Origin: a virus | Strand: one strand, 5' to 3' | Virus record (IMG/VR): IMGVR_UViG_3300047476_002124 | Location: 1 to 64,000 of that record | DNA: 64,000 nucleotides | Part shown: positions 42,813 to 51,800 of the stretch, piece by piece | Layout: every line of letters starts with the position of its first letter | How positions within the stretch are numbered: the stretch's first letter is position 1 | Translations under genes and position numbers: made by a program | The notes under the pieces: model-generated | The model's input: the letters and a program-made list of their open reading frames with translations, nothing else | What the model was told of the DNA's origin: nothing | Databases searched by the model: none

Positions 42813-44198
42813 ATGATGAAAAATTTTGAGTATTTAGGTAATACCTTTCAGCTTCAGCTGATAAATCAAATAGTCCTCGACAAGACCTTTTCTGCTGCAA
42901 TCATAGATGTTTTAGAAAGTTCCTATTTTGATAACAAGTACTTCAAGATTATCACACAGATGATTAAAGAGTATCATAAAAAATATGAATCATCACCATC
43001 TTTTGATACTTTAGAACAAATAGTAAAATCCGAAATCTCTCAAGAACTAGTTGCCAAGATTGTCATGGACACCTTGAAACAAATCAAAAACGCACCTCTT
43101 GAGGGCTCAGTTTTTGTACAGGAAAGGGGTCTGAAGTTTTGTAAACAACAAGAGCTTCAGAAAGCGATGGAGAAAGCGCAGAAAATTATCAACGAAGGAG
43201 ACTTTGAATCATATGATAAAGTTGAAGGGTTGATTAGAGATGCCTTACAAGTTGGCCAAATTGAAACTGGTACCGAAGATGTGTTCCAAAATCTTGATAC
43301 GGTTTTGGACGAAGACTACAGACACCCAATACCGATGGGTATTCATGGAATCGACAACCTACTTAAAGGTGGGTTGGCTAAAGGTGAGATTGGTGTAATA
43401 TTGGCACCAACAGGTGTGGGTAAAACTACCATCCTAACTAAGATTGCAAATACCGCATTTAACATGGGTTACAATGTTCTTCAAATCTTTTTTGAAGACA
43501 ATCCAAAAATTGTACAAAGAAAACATTTTACGATATGGACAGGAATTGAGCCTGATAATTTGGCTAACCACAAAGAAGAAGTTATCAATAAGATAACCGA
43601 GATTCAAGAGACAATGAGTAATAAGTTAATTCTTAAAAAATTGGCTTCCGACACAATGACCATGAATCAGATTAAGAATCAGGTTAGAAAGATGATTGCT
43701 GATGGTATAAAGATAGATATGATTCTATTAGATTATATCGATTGTGTTCTACCAGAACAATCATCAAAAGATGAGTGGAAGGCTGAAGGTTCAGTAATGA
43801 GAGGTTTTGAAGCTATGTGTCACGAACTCAGTATTGCGGGATGGACGGCAACTCAAGGAAATAGAAGTTCTATTTCATCGGAAGTTGTAACTACAGACCA
43901 AATGGGTGGGTCCATCAAAAAGGCACAAGTAGGACATGTGATTATTACGGTCGCAAAAACATTACAACAAAAAGAAATGAATTTAGCAACAATCGCAATT
44001 ACAAAATCAAGGCTAGGTAAAGACGGAGTTGTATTCGAAAATTGCAAGTTCAACAATGAACTTTTAGAGATAGATACAGAAAGTTCTGTAACTTTCTTAG
44101 GGTTCGAAGAACAGAAAGAAGAAAAGAATAGAGATAGGGTAAGAGAACTCTTGGAAAAGAGAAAACAAAAAGAAGGGGTAAAAAAACAAACAAACTAA
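42813..44198 (+). CDS. 41: Replicative DNA helicase, DnaB/T4 gp41-like
   Basis: 461 residues (T4 gp41 has 475). A helical N-terminal domain (about 1-150) is followed by the RecA-type motor: IHGIDNLLKGGLAKGEIGVI, Walker A APTGVGKTT (198-206), a Walker B strand MILLDYIDCV near residue 300 and a GNRSSISSEVVTTDQMGGS loop. It ends with TIAITKSRLGKDG and a basic tail. It is the hexameric 5'-3' helicase of the replication fork. Tandem Met codons make the start ambiguous by one residue. The weaker TATTTAA lies upstream, and a hairpin follows. Confidence 0.9.
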   Translation: MMKNFEYLGNTFQLQLINQIVLDKTFSAAIIDVLESSYFDNKYFKIITQMIKEYHKKYESSPSFDTLEQIVKSEISQELVAKIVMDTLKQIKNAPLEGSVFVQERGLKFCKQQELQKAMEKAQKIINEGDFESYDKVEGLIRDALQVGQIETGTEDVFQNLDTVLDEDYRHPIPMGIHGIDNLLKGGLAKGEIGVILAPTGVGKTTILTKIANTAFNMGYNVLQIFFEDNPKIVQRKHFTIWTGIEPDNLANHKEEVINKITEIQETMSNKLILKKLASDTMTMNQIKNQVRKMIADGIKIDMILLDYIDCVLPEQSSKDEWKAEGSVMRGFEAMCHELSIAGWTATQGNRSSISSEVVTTDQMGGSIKKAQVGHVIITVAKTLQQKEMNLATIAITKSRLGKDGVVFENCKFNNELLEIDTESSVTFLGFEEQKEEKNRDRVRELLEKRKQKEGVKKQTN

Positions 44199-44245
44199 AT
44201 ATCTACTTTTTGTCAAAAAAACTTATTATTTTTAATGAAAAATAT

Positions 44246-44268
44246 GGGTCGCATATCCTGCGACCTTA
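44246..44268 (+). terminator. Hairpin after helicase gene
   Basis: The perfect 7-bp GC-rich stem GGTCGCA/TGCGACC (44247-44253 and 44259-44265) has a 5-nt loop. The tail is TTATATTT and holds the next TATTTAT motif. It is probably a terminator directly joined to a promoter. Confidence 0.6.
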
Positions 44269-44275
44269 TATTTAT
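44269..44275 (+). promoter_or_regulatory. TATTTAT motif before ribonucleotide reductase
   Basis: The motif is 53 nt before the ATG at 44329. Between them lies a small palindrome AAAATCG-A-CGATTTT (44280-44294) and an A-rich leader. No cobalamin riboswitch is recognised. Confidence 0.45.
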
Positions 44276-44328
44276 ATCTAAAATCGACGATTTTTTATAA
44301 AAACAAATTACAAAAAAAAAAGAAAAAA

Positions 44329-46185
44329 ATGGACATTTCGAACAGAATCCTCAGTGATATTACAGTATACATGAAGTATGCGAAGTTTATTCCTGAGTTG
44401 AACAGAAGAGAGACGTGGCAAGAATTAGTCACAAGAAACATGGAGATGCATATTAAGCAATTCCCTAACTTAGAAAAAGAAATCAGAGAGAACTACATGT
44501 ATGTTTTTAAAAAACAGGTTCTCCCATCAATGAGGTCAATGCAATTTGCAGGTAAACCAATCGAGATTTCTCCAAACAGAATATACAATTGTGCTTTTGC
44601 GCCAATTGATGATTGGAGAGTTTTTTCTGAAGTGATGTTCTTGTTACTTGGTGGAACAGGAGTTGGGTATTCTGTTCAAAAACATCATGTTGAAGCGTTA
44701 CCTGAAATATTGAAACCAAACAAAGAAAGAAGTAGAAGATGGTTGGTTGCAGATTCTATCGAAGGATGGGCAGACGCAGTCAAGATTTTGGTTAAGTCAT
44801 ATTTTTATGGTGGTTCACATATCGAATTTGATTTCAGTGATATCAGACCTAAAGGTGCAAGACTTGTAACTTCAGGTGGGAAGGCTCCTGGACCGCAACC
44901 ACTTAAAGAATGTCTTATCAAACTTGAAGGAATCTTGGATTCAAAAGAAAATGGAGAAAAATTGAGACCAATCGAAGTCCATGATATGGTTTGTCATATT
45001 GCAGATGCGGTATTGGCTGGTGGTATTAGAAGGGCGGCGTTGATTTCACTTTTCTCGGCAACTGATGATGAAATGATTGGTTGTAAGTCAGGTGCTTGGT
45101 GGGAGACAAATCCACAAAGAGGTAGGGCTAATAACTCAGCTGTGTTGCTCCGACACAAAATAACTAAAGATTACTTCATGGACCTTTGGAAGAGAATTGA
45201 AGCGAGCGGAGCTGGTGAACCCGGTATTTACTTAACTAACGATAAAGATTGGGGAACCAACCCTTGTTGTGAAATTGCACTTAGACCATTCCAATTCTGT
45301 AATCTAACAGAAGTAAACGTATCTAATGTTGTGTCACAAGAAGATTTCGAAGATAGAGTGAGAGCCGCCGCTTTCTGTGGTACACTACAAGCGGGTTATA
45401 CTAACTTCCATTATCTGAGACCAATTTGGCAAAGAACGACAGAGAAAGATGCTCTTATTGGAGTATCAATGACAGGTATTGGTTCAGGTGCAGTGTTGAA
45501 GTTGGATATGAAATCGGCGTCCAAAATAGTTAAAGAAGAAAATAAAAGGGTTGCTGAACTACTCGGAATTAATCCTGCCGCAAGAACAACAACAGTAAAA
45601 CCAGCAGGAACTACTTCACTTACTTTGGGTACTTCGTCAGGAATTCATGCTTGGCATAATGATTACTACGTTAGGAGAGTGAGAGTTGGAAAGAATGAGG
45701 CGATATATACTTACTTGAAAGAAAATCACCCTGAATTGGTTGAAGACGAATATTTCAGACCACACGATACTGCGGTTATTGGTATTCCACAAAGAGCACC
45801 TGAAGGGTCAATATTGAGAAATGAATCACCGATTCAACTTCTTGAAAGAGTTAAAAAAGTACATGTTGACTGGATTAAACCTGGTCACAGGACTGGCAGT
45901 AATTCTCATAATGTTTCTGCAACCGTATCGATTCGTGAACACGAGTGGCCTGCGGTAGGTGAATGGATGTGGGAAAATAGAGACCATTATAACGGACTAT
46001 CAGTACTGCCTTATGATGGGGGTACCTATATTCAAGCACCGTTCGAAGACTGTACAAAAGAAAGGTATGAAGAACTAATGGAAACATTACATGAAGTGGA
46101 TTTATCTAAAATTGTAGAATTAGATGATGAAACAGATTTAAGCGGTGAATTAGCTTGTGCTGGTGGTGCGTGTGTTTTAGTCTAA
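44329..46185 (+). CDS. nrdJ: Class II (B12-dependent) ribonucleoside-triphosphate reductase
   Basis: 618 residues, matching the monomeric adenosylcobalamin RTPR type (Lactobacillus enzyme 739). The active-site loop is NPCCEIAL with the N-x-C-x-E triad N311, C313, E315. The partner cysteines of the active-site disulfide are C88 (in YNCAF) and C324, the latter 11 residues after the radical cysteine, as in RTPR. The C-terminal shuttle pair is C610/C615 in CAGGACVLV. FLLLGGTGVGYSVQ near 104 is also typical. It converts ribonucleotides to deoxyribonucleotides without oxygen or a second subunit but needs host cobalamin. The gene ends 9 nt before the DUF5522-like gene. Confidence 0.9.
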   Translation: MDISNRILSDITVYMKYAKFIPELNRRETWQELVTRNMEMHIKQFPNLEKEIRENYMYVFKKQVLPSMRSMQFAGKPIEISPNRIYNCAFAPIDDWRVFSEVMFLLLGGTGVGYSVQKHHVEALPEILKPNKERSRRWLVADSIEGWADAVKILVKSYFYGGSHIEFDFSDIRPKGARLVTSGGKAPGPQPLKECLIKLEGILDSKENGEKLRPIEVHDMVCHIADAVLAGGIRRAALISLFSATDDEMIGCKSGAWWETNPQRGRANNSAVLLRHKITKDYFMDLWKRIEASGAGEPGIYLTNDKDWGTNPCCEIALRPFQFCNLTEVNVSNVVSQEDFEDRVRAAAFCGTLQAGYTNFHYLRPIWQRTTEKDALIGVSMTGIGSGAVLKLDMKSASKIVKEENKRVAELLGINPAARTTTVKPAGTTSLTLGTSSGIHAWHNDYYVRRVRVGKNEAIYTYLKENHPELVEDEYFRPHDTAVIGIPQRAPEGSILRNESPIQLLERVKKVHVDWIKPGHRTGSNSHNVSATVSIREHEWPAVGEWMWENRDHYNGLSVLPYDGGTYIQAPFEDCTKERYEELMETLHEVDLSKIVELDDETDLSGELACAGGACVLV

Positions 46186-46194
46186 AACTAACCT

Positions 46195-46392
46195 ATGGAA
46201 AATACAAATAAAGAAAGGGAGAATCAAAATCAGATTCTCCCTTCTGATTATTACGTTGAAAATAATCGAGTGGTCTTTACTGAAGAGTACCATATAAGAA
46301 GAGGTTCTTGTTGTGGGTCACATGGAGGATGTAGGCATTGCCCCTACCAACCAAAAGGAGTCAAAGGAAATACCACTTTAGTTGAAAAATAG
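46195..46392 (+). CDS. DUF5522-like small cysteine protein
   Basis: 65 residues. The core DYYVENNRVVFTEEYHIRRG followed by CCGSHGGCRHCPY matches the DUF5522 pattern (D-Y-Y-n-G-vFTe-yH-RG-CC-g-CrHCPY), common in Bacteroidetes. Four Cys and two His could bind a metal. The function of the family is unknown. It lies 9 nt after the ribonucleotide reductase, so a redox or metal role connected to that enzyme is possible. A strong hairpin sits inside its 5' coding part, between the start codon and the conserved core, which may lower its expression. Confidence 0.75.
   Translation: MENTNKERENQNQILPSDYYVENNRVVFTEEYHIRRGSCCGSHGGCRHCPYQPKGVKGNTTLVEK
46215..46243 (+). terminator. Intragenic hairpin at the start of the DUF5522-like gene
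   Basis: The perfect 11-bp stem AAGGGAGAATC/GATTCTCCCTT (46215-46225 and 46233-46243) with a 7-nt loop lies 30 nt after the reductase stop codon but within codons 7-17 of the next gene. The downstream T-content is modest. It may act as an attenuator or partial terminator. Confidence 0.55.
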
Positions 46393-46400
46393 TCTGCGTA

Positions 46401-46407
46401 TATTTAT
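46401..46407 (+). promoter_or_regulatory. TATTTAT motif 5 nt before gp25 ATG
   Basis: The motif lies in the 20-bp gap and ends 5 nt before the start codon at 46413. It marks the return from replication genes to tail genes. Confidence 0.55.
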
Positions 46408-46412
46408 TTAAT

Positions 46413-46883
46413 ATGGCAGACGGCACAACATATGGTTTATTTTTTCCGTTCCAAGATTCGAGAAAGGGTGACTACTTAGCACTTACGGAATTTGAACAAC
46501 AAGAAATAAGGTCCGATTTAATACATTTATTATTAACAAGAAAGGGTACAAGATATTTTTTGCCAGACTTCGGTACAAAACTTTACGATTATATATTTGA
46601 ACCGTTCGATGGATTGACGTTCAATGCAATAGAATCGGACATAAGGGATTCTATAAATAGGTATATGCCCAATCTGATAGTAAATAATATATCAATTGAA
46701 CCAATAACACCCGAAGACGAATTCGACGGAACCACCACTGGAACTATAGGAAATGTTAGAACCTACGACATTTATAGAGTACCTGGTAAAAACACATACG
46801 AATACACTGCAAAAGTTAGAATCGATTATTCTATTAATAATCTAACTTTTTCACAAAGTGATTTTGTTATTATTAATATTTAA
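46413..46883 (+). CDS. 25: Baseplate wedge protein, T4 gp25-like
   Basis: 156 residues (T4 gp25 has 132). YLALTEFEQQEIRSDLIHLL followed by LTRKGTRYFLPDFGTKLYDY is the conserved gp25/W core, with the invariant-like R-x-PDFGT turn. IRDSINRYMPNLIVNNISIE follows. gp25 docks the sheath onto the baseplate wedge and is found in all contractile injection systems. The gene is followed after 6 nt by gp6, the same order as in T4-type baseplate clusters. Confidence 0.92.
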   Translation: MADGTTYGLFFPFQDSRKGDYLALTEFEQQEIRSDLIHLLLTRKGTRYFLPDFGTKLYDYIFEPFDGLTFNAIESDIRDSINRYMPNLIVNNISIEPITPEDEFDGTTTGTIGNVRTYDIYRVPGKNTYEYTAKVRIDYSINNLTFSQSDFVIINI

Positions 46884-46889
46884 TACAAT

Positions 46890-48728
46890 ATGGCTAACAA
46901 TAAAATATCATATACAGTCAGGGACTATCAAGGAATTAGAGCCGAACTACTCAATTATGTAAAGACTTATTATCCCGAACTAATTCAAGATTTTAATGAT
47001 GCATCAGTCTTTTCTGTATTTTTGGATTTGAACGCTGCAGTGGCAGATAATTTACATTATCATATTGATAGAAGTATACAAGAGACAGTATTACAATATG
47101 CACAACAAAGGTCTTCTATATATAATATAGCCAGAACATATGGTTTAAAAATTCCTGGACAAAGACCTTCAGTTTCTTTGGTTGATTTTTCAATCACAGT
47201 TCCAGCCTTTGGTGATAAAGAAGATGATAGATATCTTGGTACTTTGATAAGAGGTTCACAAGTTAGTGGCGCGGGAATAGTTTTCGAAAACATTTATGAT
47301 ATCGATTTTACTTCACCTTATAATTCACAAGGGTTTCCTAATAGACTTAAAATACCAAACTTTAATTCTAACGGTGTATTATTAAATTATACGATTACAA
47401 AAAGAGAATTGGTTGTCAATGGTATCACGAAAGTATTCAAAAGAGTAATTTCACCAAATGACGTAAGACCATTTTTTGAATTGTTCTTACCTGAAAAAAA
47501 TGTTTTAGGTATAACAAGTGTACTTTTAAAAAATGGTACTGATTATACAAATATACCTCCCGCATCAGAATTTGTTGGATTGGCCAACAGATGGTTCGAA
47601 GTAGATGCATTAGCTGAAGATAGAATTTTTATAGAAGACCCAACGAAAGTTGCCGACCAACCTGGTATAAAAGTTGGAAGGTATATTCAAACTAGTAACA
47701 GATTTATTTCCGAATATACACCGGAGGGATTCAAAAAAATGACCTTTGGTGGAGGAACAACTTCAGCACAAGAACAACTCAACTTATTCACAAACTTGGG
47801 AGGGCCTTTGAATATTCAGAATTATTTGAATAATTTTTCTTTGGGTTCAGCTTTGGTACCTAACTCCACTTTGTTCGTTCAATATAGAGTTGGAGGTGGA
47901 TTAGCAACAAATTTAGGTACAAACGTTATCAATCAAGTTGGAACCGTTTCGTTTTTCGTAAATGGTCCTTCGGAAGTAACAAATCAATCTGTGGTAAATT
48001 CTCTAAGGTGTAATAATGTTACTGCTGCTATAGGAGGTGCAAACCAACCTAACATCGAGGAAGTTAGAAACTTTGTTTCGTTCAACTTTTCCGCACAGAA
48101 AAGAGCTGTGACTATCAATGATTATGAGGCAATAATAAGAAACATGCCTTCGGAATTTGGTGCACCTGCAAAAGTAGCTATCACCGAGAATGATAATAAA
48201 GTCAAAGTACAAATATTATCATACGATACACAGGGTAAACTAACTAGCGTAGTGTCAAATACATTGAGACAAAATATTGCCACATACTTATCGAACTATA
48301 GAATGTTAAATGATTATATTTCAATATTGACTGCTGAAGTAATTGATTTGGGTGTTGAAGTTTCAGTTGTATTAACGTCAGCACAAAATTCAGGACAAAT
48401 AATTACAGACGTTATAAGTAGAATCTCGAATTATTTCAACCCACAATTCAGAGAACTTGGTCAAAACGTTAATATTTCTGAGTTAAAAAGTATTATTCAA
48501 AACCAAACAGGTGTTTTAAATGTAACATCAATCGACTTTTTCAATTTAGTCGGAGGACAATATTCATCATCACAAACATCCATGTTTTATGCTGATGAAG
48601 AGACAAGAAAAATCCAACCTGTAGACGACACACTTTTTGCAGAACCAAATCAAGTTTATCAGGTAAGATTCCCAACAAAAGATATCAAAGTTAGTGTGAA
48701 AAACTATCAAACAACTACATTATCTTAA
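46890..48728 (+). CDS. 6: Baseplate wedge protein, T4 gp6-like (baseplate J family)
   Basis: 612 residues (T4 gp6 has 660). The N-terminus reads ISYTVRDYQGIRAELLNYVK, then YYPELIQDFNDASVFSVFLD and helix LHYHIDRSIQETVLQYAQQR, as in gp6. The middle has RRxVTINDYEAIIRNMPSEF-type sequence (in KRAVTINDYEAI) typical of the baseplate J domain. The end reads FREL-GQNVNISELKSIIQNQ and GVLNVTSIDF. gp6 forms the dimers of the inner baseplate ring together with gp7 and gp53. Spacing to gp25 is 6 nt. Confidence 0.9.
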   Translation: MANNKISYTVRDYQGIRAELLNYVKTYYPELIQDFNDASVFSVFLDLNAAVADNLHYHIDRSIQETVLQYAQQRSSIYNIARTYGLKIPGQRPSVSLVDFSITVPAFGDKEDDRYLGTLIRGSQVSGAGIVFENIYDIDFTSPYNSQGFPNRLKIPNFNSNGVLLNYTITKRELVVNGITKVFKRVISPNDVRPFFELFLPEKNVLGITSVLLKNGTDYTNIPPASEFVGLANRWFEVDALAEDRIFIEDPTKVADQPGIKVGRYIQTSNRFISEYTPEGFKKMTFGGGTTSAQEQLNLFTNLGGPLNIQNYLNNFSLGSALVPNSTLFVQYRVGGGLATNLGTNVINQVGTVSFFVNGPSEVTNQSVVNSLRCNNVTAAIGGANQPNIEEVRNFVSFNFSAQKRAVTINDYEAIIRNMPSEFGAPAKVAITENDNKVKVQILSYDTQGKLTSVVSNTLRQNIATYLSNYRMLNDYISILTAEVIDLGVEVSVVLTSAQNSGQIITDVISRISNYFNPQFRELGQNVNISELKSIIQNQTGVLNVTSIDFFNLVGGQYSSSQTSMFYADEETRKIQPVDDTLFAEPNQVYQVRFPTKDIKVSVKNYQTTTLS

Positions 48729-48788
48729 TCCGTTTATTTATTTCAATAAAGTCCTAATTTTTGATGTGGGTAAAAATTTGCCCTAAAC

Positions 48789-48795
48789 TATTTAT
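48789..48795 (+). promoter_or_regulatory. TATTTAT motif
   Basis: The motif (in CTATTTATAG) ends 14 nt before the ATG at 48810. The 81-bp gap also contains a weak GGGTAAA/TTTGCCC hairpin (48765-48784 region) and no gene. Confidence 0.5.
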
Positions 48796-48809
48796 AGATT
48801 AAAGACTAC

Positions 48810-51800
48810 ATGGGTCAAAGCCTGAGAATTAGAAGTAAGCTTGGAATAAATCAAACAATAAATGTACCCCTCGACCAAGAATATGAATTTTTAGAGATTT
48901 TATCTTTGAAAATTTTACAGGCAGATATCTATACACGTTCGTGTGCTGATTATGGTGTGGTAGTTGGTAGAGTCACCGCTAATAACGGTTTTGGAATCCC
49001 GAATGCAAAAATATCGGTTTTTATTCCGATACAGGACGAAGACTTGAATAATCCTCTCATTACAAGTGTTTACCCGTACACAGTACCAACAGATAAAAAC
49101 GATGATGGGTATAGGTATAATTTACTACCTTACGAAAAATCATATAGCAAGCACGCGGCAACAGGAACATTTCCAACAAGATTAGATGCTCTAACTGATT
49201 CTACGGTTATAGAGTTGGTTGACAAATATTATAAGTTTACTGTTAGAACAAATGACAGTGGTGACTACATGATAATGGGAATACCATTAGGGTTTCAAAC
49301 CCTTGTCATGGATGTAGACCTTTCAGACATTGGTGAGTTTTCTTTAACTCCTCAAGATTTGATAAGAATGGGATTGGCAACAGAATCACAAGTTGCCGGT
49401 AATCAGTTTAAGAGTTCAGAAGATTTAGAATCACTACCACAAATTATTAATATTACAAAGACGGTTGAAATATCTCCTTTATGGGGTGAACCTGAAATAT
49501 GCCAAATAGCAGTTAATAGAGTAGATTTTGATTTGAGAGACGAAGCTAACGTTGACATACAACCCACGGCGGTTTTCATGGGGTCTATCTTTTCGAATAG
49601 TGAAAAATATAGAGTTAGAAAAAATTGTAGACCAAGAGATAATACGGGGGAGCTTTGTAGTCTCCAATCTGGACCAGGACAAATATTGGCTGTAAGACAA
49701 ACAATAGACCAAGATGTTAATGGAAATCCGAGTTTGGAACAATACCAATTGGAACAATCGGGTAATATAATAGACGAAGATGGGACTTGGCTTACAGAAT
49801 TACCTATGAATTTAGAATACGTTGCAACCAATGAATTTGGTGAAAAAGTCATATCTTACGACCCTAACATAGGAATTCCAACAAAGGCGAAATATAGGTT
49901 CAAAGTTAAATGGCAACAATCTAATGACTTGACTCTTCAGACTAGAAGGGCTTACTTTATTGTTCCGAATGTAAGAGAATATGGTTGGACAGGAAATGCA
50001 GACCCATACTTAACTACACCAAAAACATCCGATGTCTATAAACAACTTAAAAGCTCATATTACTTTGGTTTGGATTGGTCAGGGTATACTAATGGATTTG
50101 GTATCCTATCTAATCTCAAATCAGATATAGTTACAAATTGCGAAGATAGTTTTTATCAAATGTCCTATAATAAAGTTTATACTGTGTCAAGTTTAATTGA
50201 CCAATATAAAAAAGGTAATAGAGCTAGATTCATAGGAATAAAGGAAATTGATGATGATGATTGTGCTGATTCAGTAAATAAGTTTCCTGCTAACGAAGGA
50301 TATAGAAATTATGACACAATATACTTTTTGGTTGCTTTATTCATAACTTTATTTCAGTACGTCGGCCAATATCTTCTGATTTTGGCTCACGTAGTAATTG
50401 GTACCATATATCAAATAATAAGATTACTTTCATTCAATTCCATAAGTGGGGGTATCCCATTAAGGTTACCTATGATAACTTATCCCGAATGTGAAAATTG
50501 TGAGTGTAAAGGGGAGAACGTTACAACAACATTGATAGATGCGTCTGGTAAGGGAACACTGACACCTGTATCTACACCATCGAAATACTACGAGAGGTTT
50601 ACAGAGTATCTTTACGATATGAATTATCAACCGTCTGAAGACATACCAATAATTGCAGATTTGTATTCGCAGGCTATGGGTGGTAACATAAGTTCGGGTG
50701 TTGACACAGTTTATAAAGTACCCAAATCTGATGTACTAAGAGAGGTTTCAGAAGGTAATGATAGAATGTTTGTTTGGGGTATGGATTTACCATTGGGAGA
50801 AAGAATTAATATTTTTAATCAAAGAACAAGTTATTTCACAGGACAGAACATCATGAAAGTGAGTTTCGACGCTTTCAATAACTTGAACTCTTTTCACTTC
50901 GATAATACGATTACTGTTTTATCTACTGTGGGATACACTGCAGGTCAACTTCTTACTACTGTTGACCCAACAAGTACGAGTGATGTCAATGTTAGATTCA
51001 CCGAAGTGGTGAGCGGGCAAACTCTTTTTGGTATTTCCGGAACCTCAGTGACTGGACCCCAGCAAATTACAGTGAGTTATTCAGACACAACAAATCAAAC
51101 AATTCAGAGAACTACTTCGTATAATTTAAGTACAGGAACGACAATAGATAGACAAATATTCCCTATGGATAGAGAATATTTCCAAGTAGTCACTGCAATG
51201 ACAGTATCAGATTATTTCGACATGATAAGTTCATCTTCGGGACAAAATTTTCCTGAAGTTTTGAATTCACAATCTGTACTTAGACTAATGGAACAAGGAG
51301 TATCAGATTACCGAGAAAGGAATCTAGGTATTAACAATTTTTTGATTGCAAATTTTTATAAAGAATTCGATTCACAATATGTTGTAATTTTACAAAGAGG
51401 GGTTGACCCATACTCCCCATTATTAAATAATAAATATAATTTAGGGGTTATATTCGGCTCAGACTATAATAACCCAAGGTACGAATTGACTATTCAGTCA
51501 AGAGTTAATATTCCAATTCAACCAAAACAAAACGGTCAAACAATTGATAATTTGACAACGCAGTCAGGTAACTTTTACCAATCTAATTTTTTTACGATAG
51601 GTAATGAATTCTCTGCATTTACGTCTTCTTCAGTCGGGTATTATGGCGCTATTGACGCGTCGTATACACCAACAGTAGACAATCTCGTAAGTAGATTTTT
51701 CAATGGGTTAAGGGGTATTGTTGGGAGAGGTGATTTTTTTAGTACTGATGCAAGTCCCAAAAAATATGACAACTCAGAGGATTTAACAGGTAATGCGTTT

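Noticed and set aside
44199-44328. Cobalamin riboswitch before the B12-dependent reductase
   Set aside because: No B12-box-like sequence is visible in the 130 nt, only a hairpin, a small palindrome and an A-rich leader.
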